DNA from: a bacterium
GTDB taxonomy: Bacteria; Bacillota; Clostridia; Oscillospirales; Acutalibacteraceae
NCBI GenBank assembly: GCA_020624805.1
Contig: JAHKVW010000019.1
Location: 1 to 35,672 of the forward strand
DNA length: 35,672 bases
Direction: 5' to 3'
How positions within the stretch are numbered: the first letter of the stretch is position 1; every line of letters starts with the position of its first letter. The notes beneath the pieces are model-generated. The model was not told the DNA's origin and did no database searches. It saw nothing but the letters and a program-made list of their open reading frames with translations. Below, one piece after another: positions 6,934-16,500 of the stretch. The position numbers and the translations under genes were made by a program.

Positions 6934-7524
6934 TTGAAGAAATATATCCATCTGTTTGTCGGCTCCGTCATCATTGCGGGGATGCTCCTTTGTTTACCGT
7001 TTTTTAATTCTTGTGAAGAATTATCGGAAGATGTACTGCGCGTACATATCCTCGCGAATTCCGATTCCGCCGCCGACCAAAGCTTGAAGCTCGGTGTGCG
7101 CGACCGTGTGCTGCAAGAGTGCTCCGATTATTTCAACGGCTGTGATGACAAGGACGAAGCGATCAGGCTCACAAAAACCCATCTGAGCGAGATCGAACAG
7201 GTCGCCTCACACGAGATCAAGCGCCGCGGCTTCGATTATCCCGTCACGGCACAGGTCGGCGAGATGTACTTCAACACGCGCTATTATGATGGCTTTACCA
7301 TGCCGGCGGGTCAATATGACGCCCTGCGCCTGACCATCGGCGACGGTGAGGGACAGAACTGGTGGTGCGTGATGTACCCGTCACTATGCGTCGGCGCCGC
7401 AAGTGAGACCGAAATGGAAGATCACCTCGACGACGGCGAATATGAGGTGGTCACCGCCGAAAAATACGATTTTCGTTTCAAGCTCGTTGAGTATTGGGAA
7501 GGCTTCCGTTCGCTGTTCCGATGA
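6934..7524 (+). CDS. spoIIR: Stage II sporulation protein R
   Basis: In Bacillus, SpoIIR is made in the forespore under sigma-F and is secreted to the intermembrane space, where it triggers SpoIIGA to cleave pro-sigma-E in the mother cell. This 196-residue protein has an N-terminal membrane or signal segment (residues 5-25), LRVHILANSDSAADQSLKLGVRD (35-57), and the conserved TRYYDGFTMPAGQYDALRLTIGDGEGQNWWCVMYPSLC block in the C-terminal half. It starts with TTG and has a weak, potentially sequestered ribosome-binding site, consistent with low controlled expression. No convincing sigma-F promoter could be picked out. Its presence is the best single sign that the organism forms, or recently formed, endospores. 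Confidence 0.93.
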   Translation: MKKYIHLFVGSVIIAGMLLCLPFFNSCEELSEDVLRVHILANSDSAADQSLKLGVRDRVLQECSDYFNGCDDKDEAIRLTKTHLSEIEQVASHEIKRRGFDYPVTAQVGEMYFNTRYYDGFTMPAGQYDALRLTIGDGEGQNWWCVMYPSLCVGAASETEMEDHLDDGEYEVVTAEKYDFRFKLVEYWEGFRSLFR

Positions 7525-7582
7525 GGATGGATGTACCGAAAACAGGTCATTGTATGGGATAGGATAACGCTTTAGAAAGCAG

Positions 7583-7774
7583 TTGAGATTGCCACGTCGT
7601 CGTTCGCTTTGCGCGGTAGGCATATCCGGTTGGTATGCCTTGACCTTGCTCCGCGACTCCTCCTCTCCCCACCACGCGGGGCGTGTCGGGGACCCCGGTT
7701 AATGGAGCCTCGCGATGACGGATAGTAAAGAAGTTGAGATTGCCACAGCTCATTTGAGCCTCGCAATGACATTG
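7583..7774. repeat. Interspersed repeats, one split by extra sequence
   Basis: A unit starts at 7583 (TTGAGATTGCCACGTCG) but its expected end (GAGCCTCGCGATGACG) appears only at 7704-7720. About 100 bases, including CACCACGCGGGGCGTG, lie between. A second, compact unit occupies 7734-7774. Together they fill most of the spoIIR-addB gap. Minus-strand frames crossing it look spurious. Confidence 0.6.
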
Positions 7775-7791
7775 ATAAATGCGGAGGAATT

Positions 7792-10700
7792 ATGCTGCGT
7801 TTTGTACTCGGCCGTTCCGGCTACGGAAAAAGTGAATATCTGCGCCGCAAATTTGCCGATCTCGCGCGAAAGGGAGAGGACAAGCTCCTGTTTCTTGTGC
7901 CGGATCAGATCTCCTTTGAGACAGAAGCGGCGTTTCTCGACCTGTTGGGTCCCGCCGTATCGCGCAACATCATGGTGCTGGGATTTTCGCGACTGTGCGA
8001 CTATGTCTTTGAGCAGACCGGCAACCGATTCGCGACCTTTGCGGATGACGGTGTTCGCCACCTGATGATGAGCCTTGCGCTCGAGCAGGTGGGGGATGAG
8101 TTGACGGTTTTCGATAAGCGAACCGACTCCGCCGATATGCGCGAGCTGATGCTCTCCGCCGTCAAGGAATATAAAAAATGCGCCCTGTCGTCCGACGTGC
8201 TGCGTGAGGCGGCACAGTCCGCGGGGGATGACACCCTGCGCGCCAAGCTGAACGACACCGCGCTTGTGTATGACGCGTACAACGCGATCATGGAGCGCAG
8301 TTATATGGATCCGCTTGATTCGCTCACAAAGGTCTGTGAGCTGTTGACCGATCGTAAACTGTTTGAGGGTTATACCACTGCGCTCGACGCGTTCTACGGC
8401 TTTACGGCGCAGGAATATGATGTGATCGAACAACTGTTGGTGATGAGCAGCGAGATGTTTGTCGCACTGACGGACGATTGCCGCCCCGACAGCGAAAATC
8501 TGTTTTTTGTACCGCGGCGTACCCGCGCGCGGCTGTCGCGCATGGCGCGTGATCACGGCGTCGAGATCGCGCCGCTGACTACTAACCATACGCCGTACCG
8601 CTTTCATGATGAGGCGTTGATCGCGCTGGAAGAAAACGCCTACCGACCGGAGAAAGAACCGTATATGCAGAACGCCGACGCGGTGACGATATACCGCGCC
8701 TCGGGCTTGTATGATGAATGTGATTTTGTCGCGCGCACGATCCGCGCCTTAGTCGAGGACGGAGCGCGATATCGTGATATCGCGGTGATCTGCCGCAGTG
8801 CCGACCGCTACACCGGCATCCTCGAATCGTACTTTGATAAATACGGTATCCGCTGTTTTATGGACAAGCCGCAGAATATCGACGCCATGCCGATGGTGCG
8901 CCTGGTGACAGCCGCGTTCAACATTGTGAACCGCGGTTTTCAGCGAGAGGATGTGCTCTCCCTGCTGAAAACAGGTCTGTGCTCCTATTCGGTCGGCGAG
9001 ATCGCGGACTTTGAAAACTATCTTTTCGTCTGGGATATCAGCGGACGAAAGTTTGATACCCCCTTTACCGCGTCGCCCGACGGCTTCGCGGATGAAATGA
9101 ATGATCGGCAAAAGGAGATCTTGGAGCGCGTCGAAGCACTGCGCGCCGATATCATCGGAACGCTGCGTGATTTTGCCTTTGCCGTGAAGGATACCGACGG
9201 CAGAACGATCGCCAAGGCGCTGATGAAGCTGCTCTACAAATTGCGCGTGGACGACAACATCAACACTCTGTGCGACGCGTATGAGGCGCAGGGTGAGCAC
9301 GAGCTTGCCGCCGATCTGATCCGCATGTGGAACGTGCTGTGCGGCATCCTCGACAAGACGGTTGCCGTGATCGGCGATTACGCGATGTCGCCCAAGCGAT
9401 TTGCGGAGCTGTTGTATACCAACTTTGCCGCGTCAGAGGTCAGCACTATTCCGCGCGGCATGGATGAGGTGGATGTGTCCACCGCCGACCGTTCCCTGAT
9501 CTCGGACAAGAAGATCGTCTTTTTGATCGGTGCGCTGGACGGAGAGTTCCCGCATACCCCCGTGGAGGCGGGCGTGTTCACCGACGATGAACGTGTTTTG
9601 TTGAAGGAGACCCTGCATCTGCCGCTGTCCGATTCGATCGAAGAGCTGATCGCGACCGAGCGCTATTATGCGTATTCGGCGCTGACCGCCGCGGGCGATC
9701 GGCTCTATCTCAGCTTCCCCGCCGCCGATATGCGCGGCGAGATCCTGACGCCCTCGGACATCATCTCCGAGGTGGAGGTGAGCTTGCCGAAGCATCGTTT
9801 TATCAACTATGACACGGTGCCGATCGGAGAACGTCTGCGCTCCAAAAGAGCGGCGTTCGATTATCTTGTCAGCCGCTATCACAGCCGCAGTGCCGATATC
9901 GCGGCGCTCAAAGCGTATTTCAGCGAGGATGAAGAATACCGCGCTGTTATCAGCTCCATCGAGGATGTGCTGAGCAGGCGTGTCCGTAAGATCAAGGATG
10001 CTAAGCTGACCAAAGAGCTGTTCGGCAAAGAAATGCGCCTGTCATCGACCAAGATCGATGTGTACCATAAATGCCCGTTCCGCTATTTCTGCGAGTACGG
10101 CCTACATATCCGCGAGCGCCGCAAGGCGACCGTGGACGCGCTCGAATACGGCACTCTCATGCACCATATCTTTGAGGTGTTCTTCTCGCGGTACAGCCGT
10201 GAGGAATACATACAGATGGATGAGAGCGCGATCGAGGGCATTGTTTCCGACATCCTCGACAATTATATCGACGTCCATTTCGGCGGAACGGATGAAAAGT
10301 CAGAGCGCTTTTTGTATCTCTTGTACCGCACCAAATCCACTGCGACGCGGTTGCTCCTGCATATGATCCGAGAGCTCGGGCAAAGCGACTTTATCCCTGT
10401 CGATTTTGAGTTGGGCGTGGGGGAGGATATCCCCGACTATTCGGTGGAGCTGAAGGACGGTCTGCGGTTATCCGTGCGCGGCAGTGTCGACCGTGTCGAC
10501 CGCTGTGACGCGGACGGCAAAAGCTTTATCCGTGTCATCGACTATAAGACCGGCACCAAGGAATTCAACATCAATGATCTTCTGTATGGTCTGAACCTGC
10601 AGATGTTTATCTACTTATACGCGATCCGTGAAAACGGCGCACAGCGTTACGGTGAGATCACTCCCGCGGGCGTTCTCTATATGCCTGCCGTATCACCGTC

Positions 10701-11136
10701 GGTATCCGCCGATCCCGATACGCCGGAGGCGAAGATCCGCAGTGAGCTGATCAAGAAGTACGCGATGAAGGGCGTGATCCTCGATGACGCCGACGTCGTC
10801 GCGCATATGGAGCATGATGGCGAGGGTGTGTTCATCCCCGCAAAGCTCAAGGACGGCGTTGTATCCGCCGGCGCGGGCAGTCTGGCGACGCTCGAAGAGC
10901 TGGGCGCGATCTTCCGCAGGATCGACGAGTTGACGACCGCGATGGCGCAGTCGCTCTATGACGGCGACGTTGCCGCACTGCCGCTCAAGGGCAAAAAATA
11001 CGACGGATGCGCCTACTGCGTCTATCGCGCGGTATGTCTGCATAAGGATGACGATCCCTGCCGTGAGGCTGTGGACAGAAGCGCCGCCGAAGTCTTTGAA
11101 GAACTGAGAGGAGAGGGGGATCACGATGGCACGTAA
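7792..11136 (+). CDS. addB: ATP-dependent helicase/nuclease subunit B (AddB)
   Basis: AddB pairs with AddA to form the Gram-positive counterpart of RecBCD, which resects double-strand breaks to Chi sites for recombination. This 1114-residue protein begins with the nucleotide-binding motif GRSGYGKS (7-14) and has a RecB-type nuclease domain near the C-terminus with D917 and K919 in VIDYKTG. It also has the four cysteines of the AddB iron-sulfur cluster: C761 (in KCPFRYF) and C1073, C1076, C1082 (C-x2-C-x5-C). Length matches the family (about 1150 residues). A GCGGAGGA ribosome-binding site precedes ATG 7792. It overlaps addA by 11 bases. All key residues are present. Confidence 0.95.
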   Translation: MLRFVLGRSGYGKSEYLRRKFADLARKGEDKLLFLVPDQISFETEAAFLDLLGPAVSRNIMVLGFSRLCDYVFEQTGNRFATFADDGVRHLMMSLALEQVGDELTVFDKRTDSADMRELMLSAVKEYKKCALSSDVLREAAQSAGDDTLRAKLNDTALVYDAYNAIMERSYMDPLDSLTKVCELLTDRKLFEGYTTALDAFYGFTAQEYDVIEQLLVMSSEMFVALTDDCRPDSENLFFVPRRTRARLSRMARDHGVEIAPLTTNHTPYRFHDEALIALEENAYRPEKEPYMQNADAVTIYRASGLYDECDFVARTIRALVEDGARYRDIAVICRSADRYTGILESYFDKYGIRCFMDKPQNIDAMPMVRLVTAAFNIVNRGFQREDVLSLLKTGLCSYSVGEIADFENYLFVWDISGRKFDTPFTASPDGFADEMNDRQKEILERVEALRADIIGTLRDFAFAVKDTDGRTIAKALMKLLYKLRVDDNINTLCDAYEAQGEHELAADLIRMWNVLCGILDKTVAVIGDYAMSPKRFAELLYTNFAASEVSTIPRGMDEVDVSTADRSLISDKKIVFLIGALDGEFPHTPVEAGVFTDDERVLLKETLHLPLSDSIEELIATERYYAYSALTAAGDRLYLSFPAADMRGEILTPSDIISEVEVSLPKHRFINYDTVPIGERLRSKRAAFDYLVSRYHSRSADIAALKAYFSEDEEYRAVISSIEDVLSRRVRKIKDAKLTKELFGKEMRLSSTKIDVYHKCPFRYFCEYGLHIRERRKATVDALEYGTLMHHIFEVFFSRYSREEYIQMDESAIEGIVSDILDNYIDVHFGGTDEKSERFLYLLYRTKSTATRLLLHMIRELGQSDFIPVDFELGVGEDIPDYSVELKDGLRLSVRGSVDRVDRCDADGKSFIRVIDYKTGTKEFNINDLLYGLNLQMFIYLYAIRENGAQRYGEITPAGVLYMPAVSPSVSADPDTPEAKIRSELIKKYAMKGVILDDADVVAHMEHDGEGVFIPAKLKDGVVSAGAGSLATLEELGAIFRRIDELTTAMAQSLYDGDVAALPLKGKKYDGCAYCVYRAVCLHKDDDPCREAVDRSAAEVFEELRGEGDHDGT

Positions 11137-14100
11137 CTGGACGGAGCATCAGCTTGACGCGATCACGGCGCGCGGCGGTTCGGTGATCGTTTCGGCGGCA
11201 GCCGGATCGGGCAAGACCGCCGTATTGGTCGAGCGCGTGATCCGATTGATCACCGACGCCGAAAACGGCGTAGACGCCGACCGACTGCTGGTCGTGACCT
11301 ATACCCGCAAGGCTGCCGCAGAGCTCAAAGGCAGACTCAGAGAAGCTTTGTGCGAATGTATCCGCAAGGATCCCTCCAATCCCTTTTTGATCCGACAGCA
11401 ATCCCTGCTCGGCAAGGCGCATATTTCTACCGTGGACTCGTTCTGTATGTCGCTGTGCAAGGAGTATTTCTACCTGCTCGACATCGACCGCAACATCCGT
11501 ATCGCCGACTCGGGTGAGCTGAGCGTGATGCGTGCCGACGCGATGCGCCTGACGCTCGATCTGCTGTATGAGGAGAAGGATCCGAAGTTCCATCGTCTGG
11601 TGGAGACCTTCGCCTCCGCACGCGGTGACAGCAGGCTGGAGGATCACATCAGCCGCCTGTACGACTTTTTGCGTTCTCATCCGTTCCCCGAGCGCTGGAT
11701 GGAAGAAAAGCTCTCTTACTACACCGACTTTACCGAGGTCGGCGACACGGTATGGGGGAGGATCATCGCCGAGTATACGCGTGAGGCGGCGGAGTATTTG
11801 CAGCTGCTCAACGACCGCGCGCTTGACGCGATCTCTTTGGATGAAAAGCTCTATGATAAGAACTATTCGCTGTTCGATTCCTACCGGGTGTTCTGCGAAC
11901 GTCTGCAAAACGCGATCGAACAGGAAAGCTGGAATATGATTCGCGACACGCTCCATTCCTTTGCGGCGGGTCGCCTGTCCACCCCGCGCGGCTATGCCGA
12001 CAACCCGCTGAAGCTGGAGGCGGCGTCCGCGCGCGATATCTTCAAGGACACCGTCAAATCGCTCCAAAAACTCTATACGCAGGAGGAAGATCTGTGCCTG
12101 TATGAGATCGAACGGCTCAAGGATTACGCGGAACAGCTTTTCAAGGCAGTGAGCTTGTTCGAAAAGCACTATGCGATGCTGAAAAAAGAAAACAGCGTAG
12201 CGGACTACGCTGATATCGAGCATTGGGTGCTGTCGCTGATCGTTGATCGCGACACGCTGACCGCCACCGACGTCGCTCAAGAGATATCCTCCCGCTTTGA
12301 TTACATCATGGTGGATGAGTACCAGGACGCGAACGAGGTACAGGATACGATCTTCAAGACGATCTCCCGCGAGGAAACGAATCTGTTCGTTGTCGGCGAC
12401 GTCAAGCAGAGTATCTACGGTTTCCGTCAGGCAATGCCTGAATTATTCTTAAAAAGAAAAAACAATGCCGTATTGTATGATAAAAACGCAGAAGAATATC
12501 CCGCAAAGATAATTCTTGAAAAGAATTTTAGAAGTGACAGCGCCGTGCTGTCCGCCGTCAATTTCTTCTTCAAAAAATTGATGTCAACGGCAGTCGGCGA
12601 TATCGAATATAACGAGGAGGAAATGCTCTTTCCCGGAGCGGATTACGAGCCGCGGGAGGAGCCTGCGGTCGAGCTGGATCTGATCGACAAAGAAGCGGTC
12701 GGTGAGGAAGACGCCGCGATCGCGGAAGCACGCTTTATCGCCGAGCGCATCCATCAAATGGTCGTCGAGGGTTATCCCATCAAGGACGGCGACGCTTACC
12801 GCCCCGCGACGTTCAGCGACTTTGCCGTATTGATGCGCAACCTGTCGAGCTACGGCTCGGTTTACCGCGAGGTATTCGAGCTGTACGGTATCCATGCCCA
12901 CAGCGAGAGCGGCGCGGGATTCCTGGACAGCAGAGAGATCATGCTGATCACCAACTTTTTGCGCGTCATCAATAATCCCGCCCTCGATATCGAGCTGTTG
13001 AGCGTCGTGATGAGTCCGGTGTTTGCCTTTGATGAGGACGACCTCGCGCGTATCCGCATCGGACAGCGCAAGGGTTCGCTCTACGCGGCGATCACATTGG
13101 ACGCGGAAAAGGGCAACCAAAAGAGCAAATCCTTTCTCGATGAACTGTCGTATTATCGGAACGTGTCCGTCACGATTCCGTTACATCAGCTGATCACCTT
13201 GATCTATGAGCGTTCGTCGTTCATGGCGATCATCTCCGCGTCCGACAGAGCGGGCGCGACCAATAACCTGCGTCTGCTGCTCGATTATGCGCGCACGTTT
13301 GAGCAGAACACCCACCGCGGCTTATCGGCATTTGTCAACTACCTTGACCGACTGATCGAGGACGGATCCGACCTGCCCTCGGCGACAAGCGACAGCGGCG
13401 CGGATATCGGCGTCGAGTTGATGACCGTTCACGCGTCAAAGGGGCTCGAATTCCCGATCTGCTTCATCGCGAACACCGCGCGCAAGTTCGTGTCCGACGC
13501 GTCACAGTCGGTACTGCTCCATTCGCGCTACGGCTACGCGCAAAAGCTCTATGATCCCGCGCTTTCCGCCAACTTCAACACCATGCCGCGCAACGCGTTG
13601 GCGATGGAGATCAGCCGTGATGAGATGAGCGAGGAACTGCGTGTTCTCTATGTCGCGATGACACGCGCCAAGCAAAAGCTGATCATGCTCGCGACTCCTT
13701 CTCGTTCGGTCACATCCTACATCGGCGGTATCGCGAAGAAGCTCGCCGGTCAGCGCGAGATATCACCCTTCGCGGTACGCTCCGCCAACGCACTGTCCGA
13801 TTGGCTGGTCATGTGCGCTCTGCTCCATCCCGACGGCGAAACACTGCGGGAGTACGCGGGTGTTTCCGCTGATTGTGAACCGCAGGCTGATTTCGCGTTC
13901 AACTGTCGTGTGATCGACACGCCGTATGATGTGGAAGATACAAACGATATCATGTTGGAAGAAGCGGATGTCGAGGCGAATACCGCTCTGCTCGACGAGC
14001 TGAAAAAGCACGCCGATTATCGCTATCCGTACGAGGCGATCGAAGCCCTGCCCGTCAAGGTCGCGGCGTCTGCGTTGGCGCACCAGATGACCGACAAGGC

Positions 14101-14665
14101 GTATGAGCGCTATCTTGACCGACCCGCGTTTTTACAGGGCGAAAAGCTCACCTCCGCAGAGAAGGGCACCGCACTGCACGCGTTCATGCAGTTTGTTGAT
14201 TTTGCCGCGGCAAGAGCGGATATGGAAGCACAGCTGAGCCTATTGCATACCGGCGGTTACCTGACCGAAGCACAGGTGAACAGCATCGACAAAACGCGCG
14301 CCGAACGCTTTATCCAAAGCGACTTGGTGACGCGCTGTCTGGAATCCGACGAAGTGTACAAGGAGTATCGCTTCAATGTCAAGATCCCCGCAAAGCTGAT
14401 CGATCCCGAGATCGACGAAGCCTTCCGTGAGGAAAAGGTGATCCTGCAGGGCGCGGTGGATCTGGCTTTCGTCGAGGACGGACAACTGGTGATCGTCGAT
14501 TACAAGACCGACCGTGTCAAGGATCCGCAGACGCTGAACGACCGCTACGCTTCACAGCTGCTGCTGTACAAGGACGCAATGGAAGAATGTCTGGGACTGC
14601 CCGTCAAGGAATGTCTGATCTATTCGATCCATCACAGCGCACAGATCGAAGTATACCGTAAATGA
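11126..14665 (+). CDS. addA: ATP-dependent helicase/nuclease subunit A (AddA)
   Basis: AddA is the UvrD-like 3'-5' helicase and nuclease subunit of the AddAB break-resection complex. The 1179-residue protein shows Walker A AAAGSGKT (24-31), helicase motif TYTRKAAAEL, the Walker B region VDEYQDAN (D397-E398), GDVKQSIYGFRQA, the motif-V segment VHASKGLEFP, VLYVAMTRAKQKL, and a C-terminal RecB-family nuclease with D1125 and K1127 in IVDYKTDR preceded by GAVDLA. The length is usual. ATG 11126 follows GGAGAGGGGGA inside the end of addB, so the two subunits are coupled in translation. The MITE-like element begins three bases after the stop. Confidence 0.96.
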   Translation: MARNWTEHQLDAITARGGSVIVSAAAGSGKTAVLVERVIRLITDAENGVDADRLLVVTYTRKAAAELKGRLREALCECIRKDPSNPFLIRQQSLLGKAHISTVDSFCMSLCKEYFYLLDIDRNIRIADSGELSVMRADAMRLTLDLLYEEKDPKFHRLVETFASARGDSRLEDHISRLYDFLRSHPFPERWMEEKLSYYTDFTEVGDTVWGRIIAEYTREAAEYLQLLNDRALDAISLDEKLYDKNYSLFDSYRVFCERLQNAIEQESWNMIRDTLHSFAAGRLSTPRGYADNPLKLEAASARDIFKDTVKSLQKLYTQEEDLCLYEIERLKDYAEQLFKAVSLFEKHYAMLKKENSVADYADIEHWVLSLIVDRDTLTATDVAQEISSRFDYIMVDEYQDANEVQDTIFKTISREETNLFVVGDVKQSIYGFRQAMPELFLKRKNNAVLYDKNAEEYPAKIILEKNFRSDSAVLSAVNFFFKKLMSTAVGDIEYNEEEMLFPGADYEPREEPAVELDLIDKEAVGEEDAAIAEARFIAERIHQMVVEGYPIKDGDAYRPATFSDFAVLMRNLSSYGSVYREVFELYGIHAHSESGAGFLDSREIMLITNFLRVINNPALDIELLSVVMSPVFAFDEDDLARIRIGQRKGSLYAAITLDAEKGNQKSKSFLDELSYYRNVSVTIPLHQLITLIYERSSFMAIISASDRAGATNNLRLLLDYARTFEQNTHRGLSAFVNYLDRLIEDGSDLPSATSDSGADIGVELMTVHASKGLEFPICFIANTARKFVSDASQSVLLHSRYGYAQKLYDPALSANFNTMPRNALAMEISRDEMSEELRVLYVAMTRAKQKLIMLATPSRSVTSYIGGIAKKLAGQREISPFAVRSANALSDWLVMCALLHPDGETLREYAGVSADCEPQADFAFNCRVIDTPYDVEDTNDIMLEEADVEANTALLDELKKHADYRYPYEAIEALPVKVAASALAHQMTDKAYERYLDRPAFLQGEKLTSAEKGTALHAFMQFVDFAAARADMEAQLSLLHTGGYLTEAQVNSIDKTRAERFIQSDLVTRCLESDEVYKEYRFNVKIPAKLIDPEIDEAFREEKVILQGAVDLAFVEDGQLVIVDYKTDRVKDPQTLNDRYASQLLLYKDAMEECLGLPVKECLIYSIHHSAQIEVYRK

Positions 14666-14667
14666 TA

Positions 14668-14915
14668 AAAGGCTCCCTCACGGACATCTTCCATGAGCAA
14701 GGAGGCTCCTTTTGGTAAAAGGAGCTGTCACCGAACGGTGACTGATGAGGAGTTGTCCAAATCTATGATTTGGTATACAACTCCCATGCAACAGCGCTCC
14801 AAGAGCGGATTAATCCGCTCTTGGCTAAGCGCCACTGTAGGAATTGCATCAACTGACCGAGCGTCAGCGAGATACATTTCCTTGCTCAAAGGTAATGTCC
14901 CGAATGGGAGCCTTT
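14668..14915. repeat. MITE-like element between convergent genes
   Basis: The termini AAAGGCTCCC (14668-14677) and GGGAGCCTTT (14906-14915) are perfect inverted repeats. The match continues imperfectly to about 36 bp, including GAGCAAGGA (14694-14702) against TCCTTGCTC (14879-14887). In the middle is a perfect 26-bp palindrome (14799-14824, centred on GATTAATC), with a further GCGCT/AGCGC helix around it. There is no credible ORF. It fills the space between addA and the convergent flavoprotein gene almost exactly, so it may also end transcription from both sides. Confidence 0.75.
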
Positions 14916-14916
14916 G

Positions 14917-16500
14917 TTATGTTGTGATGATTTTTTCGGCTACCTTGATGCCGTCGACGGCGGCGGATACGATGCCGCCCGCGTAGCCCGCGCCTTCGCC
15001 GCAGGGGTACAGCCCTTTCAGGCTGACGCTCTGCATATTCTCGTCGCGTGTGATGCGGATAGGGGAGGAGCTGCGGCTTTCCACCGCCGTGAGGATCGCG
15101 TCGGGATGGTTGAAGCCGTGCAGCCGACGGTCGATCAGCGGGATCGCCTCACGCAGAGAATCGGTCACAAACGGCGGCAGGATATCGTCCATCGAGGCGA
15201 ATTCGGTGCCGGGCAGATAGCTCGGTGTGACCTCGCCGAGTTGTGTGGAGATCTTGTTGTTGAGAAAGTCGCCGACGCGGATGATCGGCGCGCGGTAATC
15301 GCCGCCTCCCGCGACAAATGCCTTGCGCTCCAGCTCTCTTTGCCAGAACATGCCTTTGAGTCGATGCTCGCCCACGATATCGTCGGGGTGGACGGATACA
15401 AGGAGCGCCGCGTTGGAGTTGACCTTGTCGCGCGCGAATTCGCTCATGCCATTGGTGACAACGCTGTTTTCTTCACTCTGTGCCGCGACGACAACGCCGC
15501 CCGGACACATACAAAAGGTATATACACCGCGTCCATCTCTGAGGTGGACGTTTTGTTTATAGTAGGCGGCGGGCAGCCTATTGTGTGCCGCGCCGTATTG
15601 AGAACGGTCGATGTTCTCACGCAGATGCTCGATACGCACGCCGACGGAGAACGGCTTCGGTTCAATGTGGATCCCCATGCCGTGGATCAGCTCAAAGGTA
15701 TCGCGCGCGCTGTGACCGATCGCGAGCACGATCTCGTTACATTCGATCAGCCGCTTGGTACCTTCATGCTCGACCTCTGCGGCGGTGATCGCGCCGTCAT
15801 TCGTTTTGATGTCGGTCAGCTTGGTGTCAAAATAGATCTCAGCGCCGAGAGCGATCAATTCCTCACGGATGCTTTTGACGGTGTCGCGGAGCTTGTCTGT
15901 GCCGATATGCGGCTTGGCGTTATACAGGATCTCTTCGGGAGCGCCGTGCGCGGCAAATTCGAGGAGCACCTTGCGCGATCTGCCGTCCTTGGTGCCGGTG
16001 TTGAGTTTACCATCCGAAAAAGTCCCCGCGCCGCCCTCTCCGAACTGTACATTACATTCGGCGTCGAGGACAGCCTTCTGCCACATTCGGTTGACGGCTT
16101 CGGTGCGCTCTTCGACGCGTGACCCGCGTTCGATCACGATTGGACGGATGCCGCTTTGCGCTAATGTCAGCGCGCAGAACAATCCCGCGGGACCCGTGCC
16201 GACGATCAGAGGCCGCTTATTCTTATCTTTTGGGGTCAGGGGCATGTAGCGGTACGGCTCGGTGATGGCGGCATTTTTGCATTTTGCCTTATTCAACGCC
16301 GCCTGCTCGTTACCGCTCAGCGTAACGTCGATGCTCGTGGTATAGTGGATGTCGTTTTTATGCCGTGCGTCGATGGAGCGCCGATAGAGCGACGCTTGTT
16401 TGATCGCCTTGATCGGCACCCGCAGTTCCTTGGCGCATACCGCGCGGATGTCATCGTCGGTATAGCCCAGGGGCAGTTTTACATTGCTCAGCCGTATCAT
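14917..16500 (-). CDS. FAD-dependent dehydrogenase, COG2509 family
   Basis: This 527-residue flavoprotein belongs to the uncharacterised FAD-dependent dehydrogenase group COG2509. The FAD-binding Rossmann motif VGTGPAGLFCAL follows an N-terminal region of about 90 residues, and the family block FGEGGAGTFSDGKLNTGTKD is present. The C-terminal part has SSSPIRITRDENMQS and the FAD-domain ending YPCGEGAGYAGGIVSAAVDGIKVA. The substrate is unknown. ATG 16500 is preferred over the upstream ATG 16518 because the product then starts MIRLSNVKL and overlaps the upstream gene's stop in the usual ATGA arrangement. It is last in an operon with another flavoprotein and a small membrane protein. Confidence 0.85.
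   Translation of the reverse strand: MIRLSNVKLPLGYTDDDIRAVCAKELRVPIKAIKQASLYRRSIDARHKNDIHYTTSIDVTLSGNEQAALNKAKCKNAAITEPYRYMPLTPKDKNKRPLIVGTGPAGLFCALTLAQSGIRPIVIERGSRVEERTEAVNRMWQKAVLDAECNVQFGEGGAGTFSDGKLNTGTKDGRSRKVLLEFAAHGAPEEILYNAKPHIGTDKLRDTVKSIREELIALGAEIYFDTKLTDIKTNDGAITAAEVEHEGTKRLIECNEIVLAIGHSARDTFELIHGMGIHIEPKPFSVGVRIEHLRENIDRSQYGAAHNRLPAAYYKQNVHLRDGRGVYTFCMCPGGVVVAAQSEENSVVTNGMSEFARDKVNSNAALLVSVHPDDIVGEHRLKGMFWQRELERKAFVAGGGDYRAPIIRVGDFLNNKISTQLGEVTPSYLPGTEFASMDDILPPFVTDSLREAIPLIDRRLHGFNHPDAILTAVESRSSSPIRITRDENMQSVSLKGLYPCGEGAGYAGGIVSAAVDGIKVAEKIITT

Noticed and set aside
10985..12280. A 431-codon minus-strand frame
   Set aside because: Antisense to the addB end and the addA helicase core; no domain and no ribosome-binding site.
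14914..16122. A 402-codon plus-strand frame
   Set aside because: It is the antisense shadow of the COG2509 flavoprotein gene, which has FAD motifs and operon overlaps; the plus frame has no recognisable domain.
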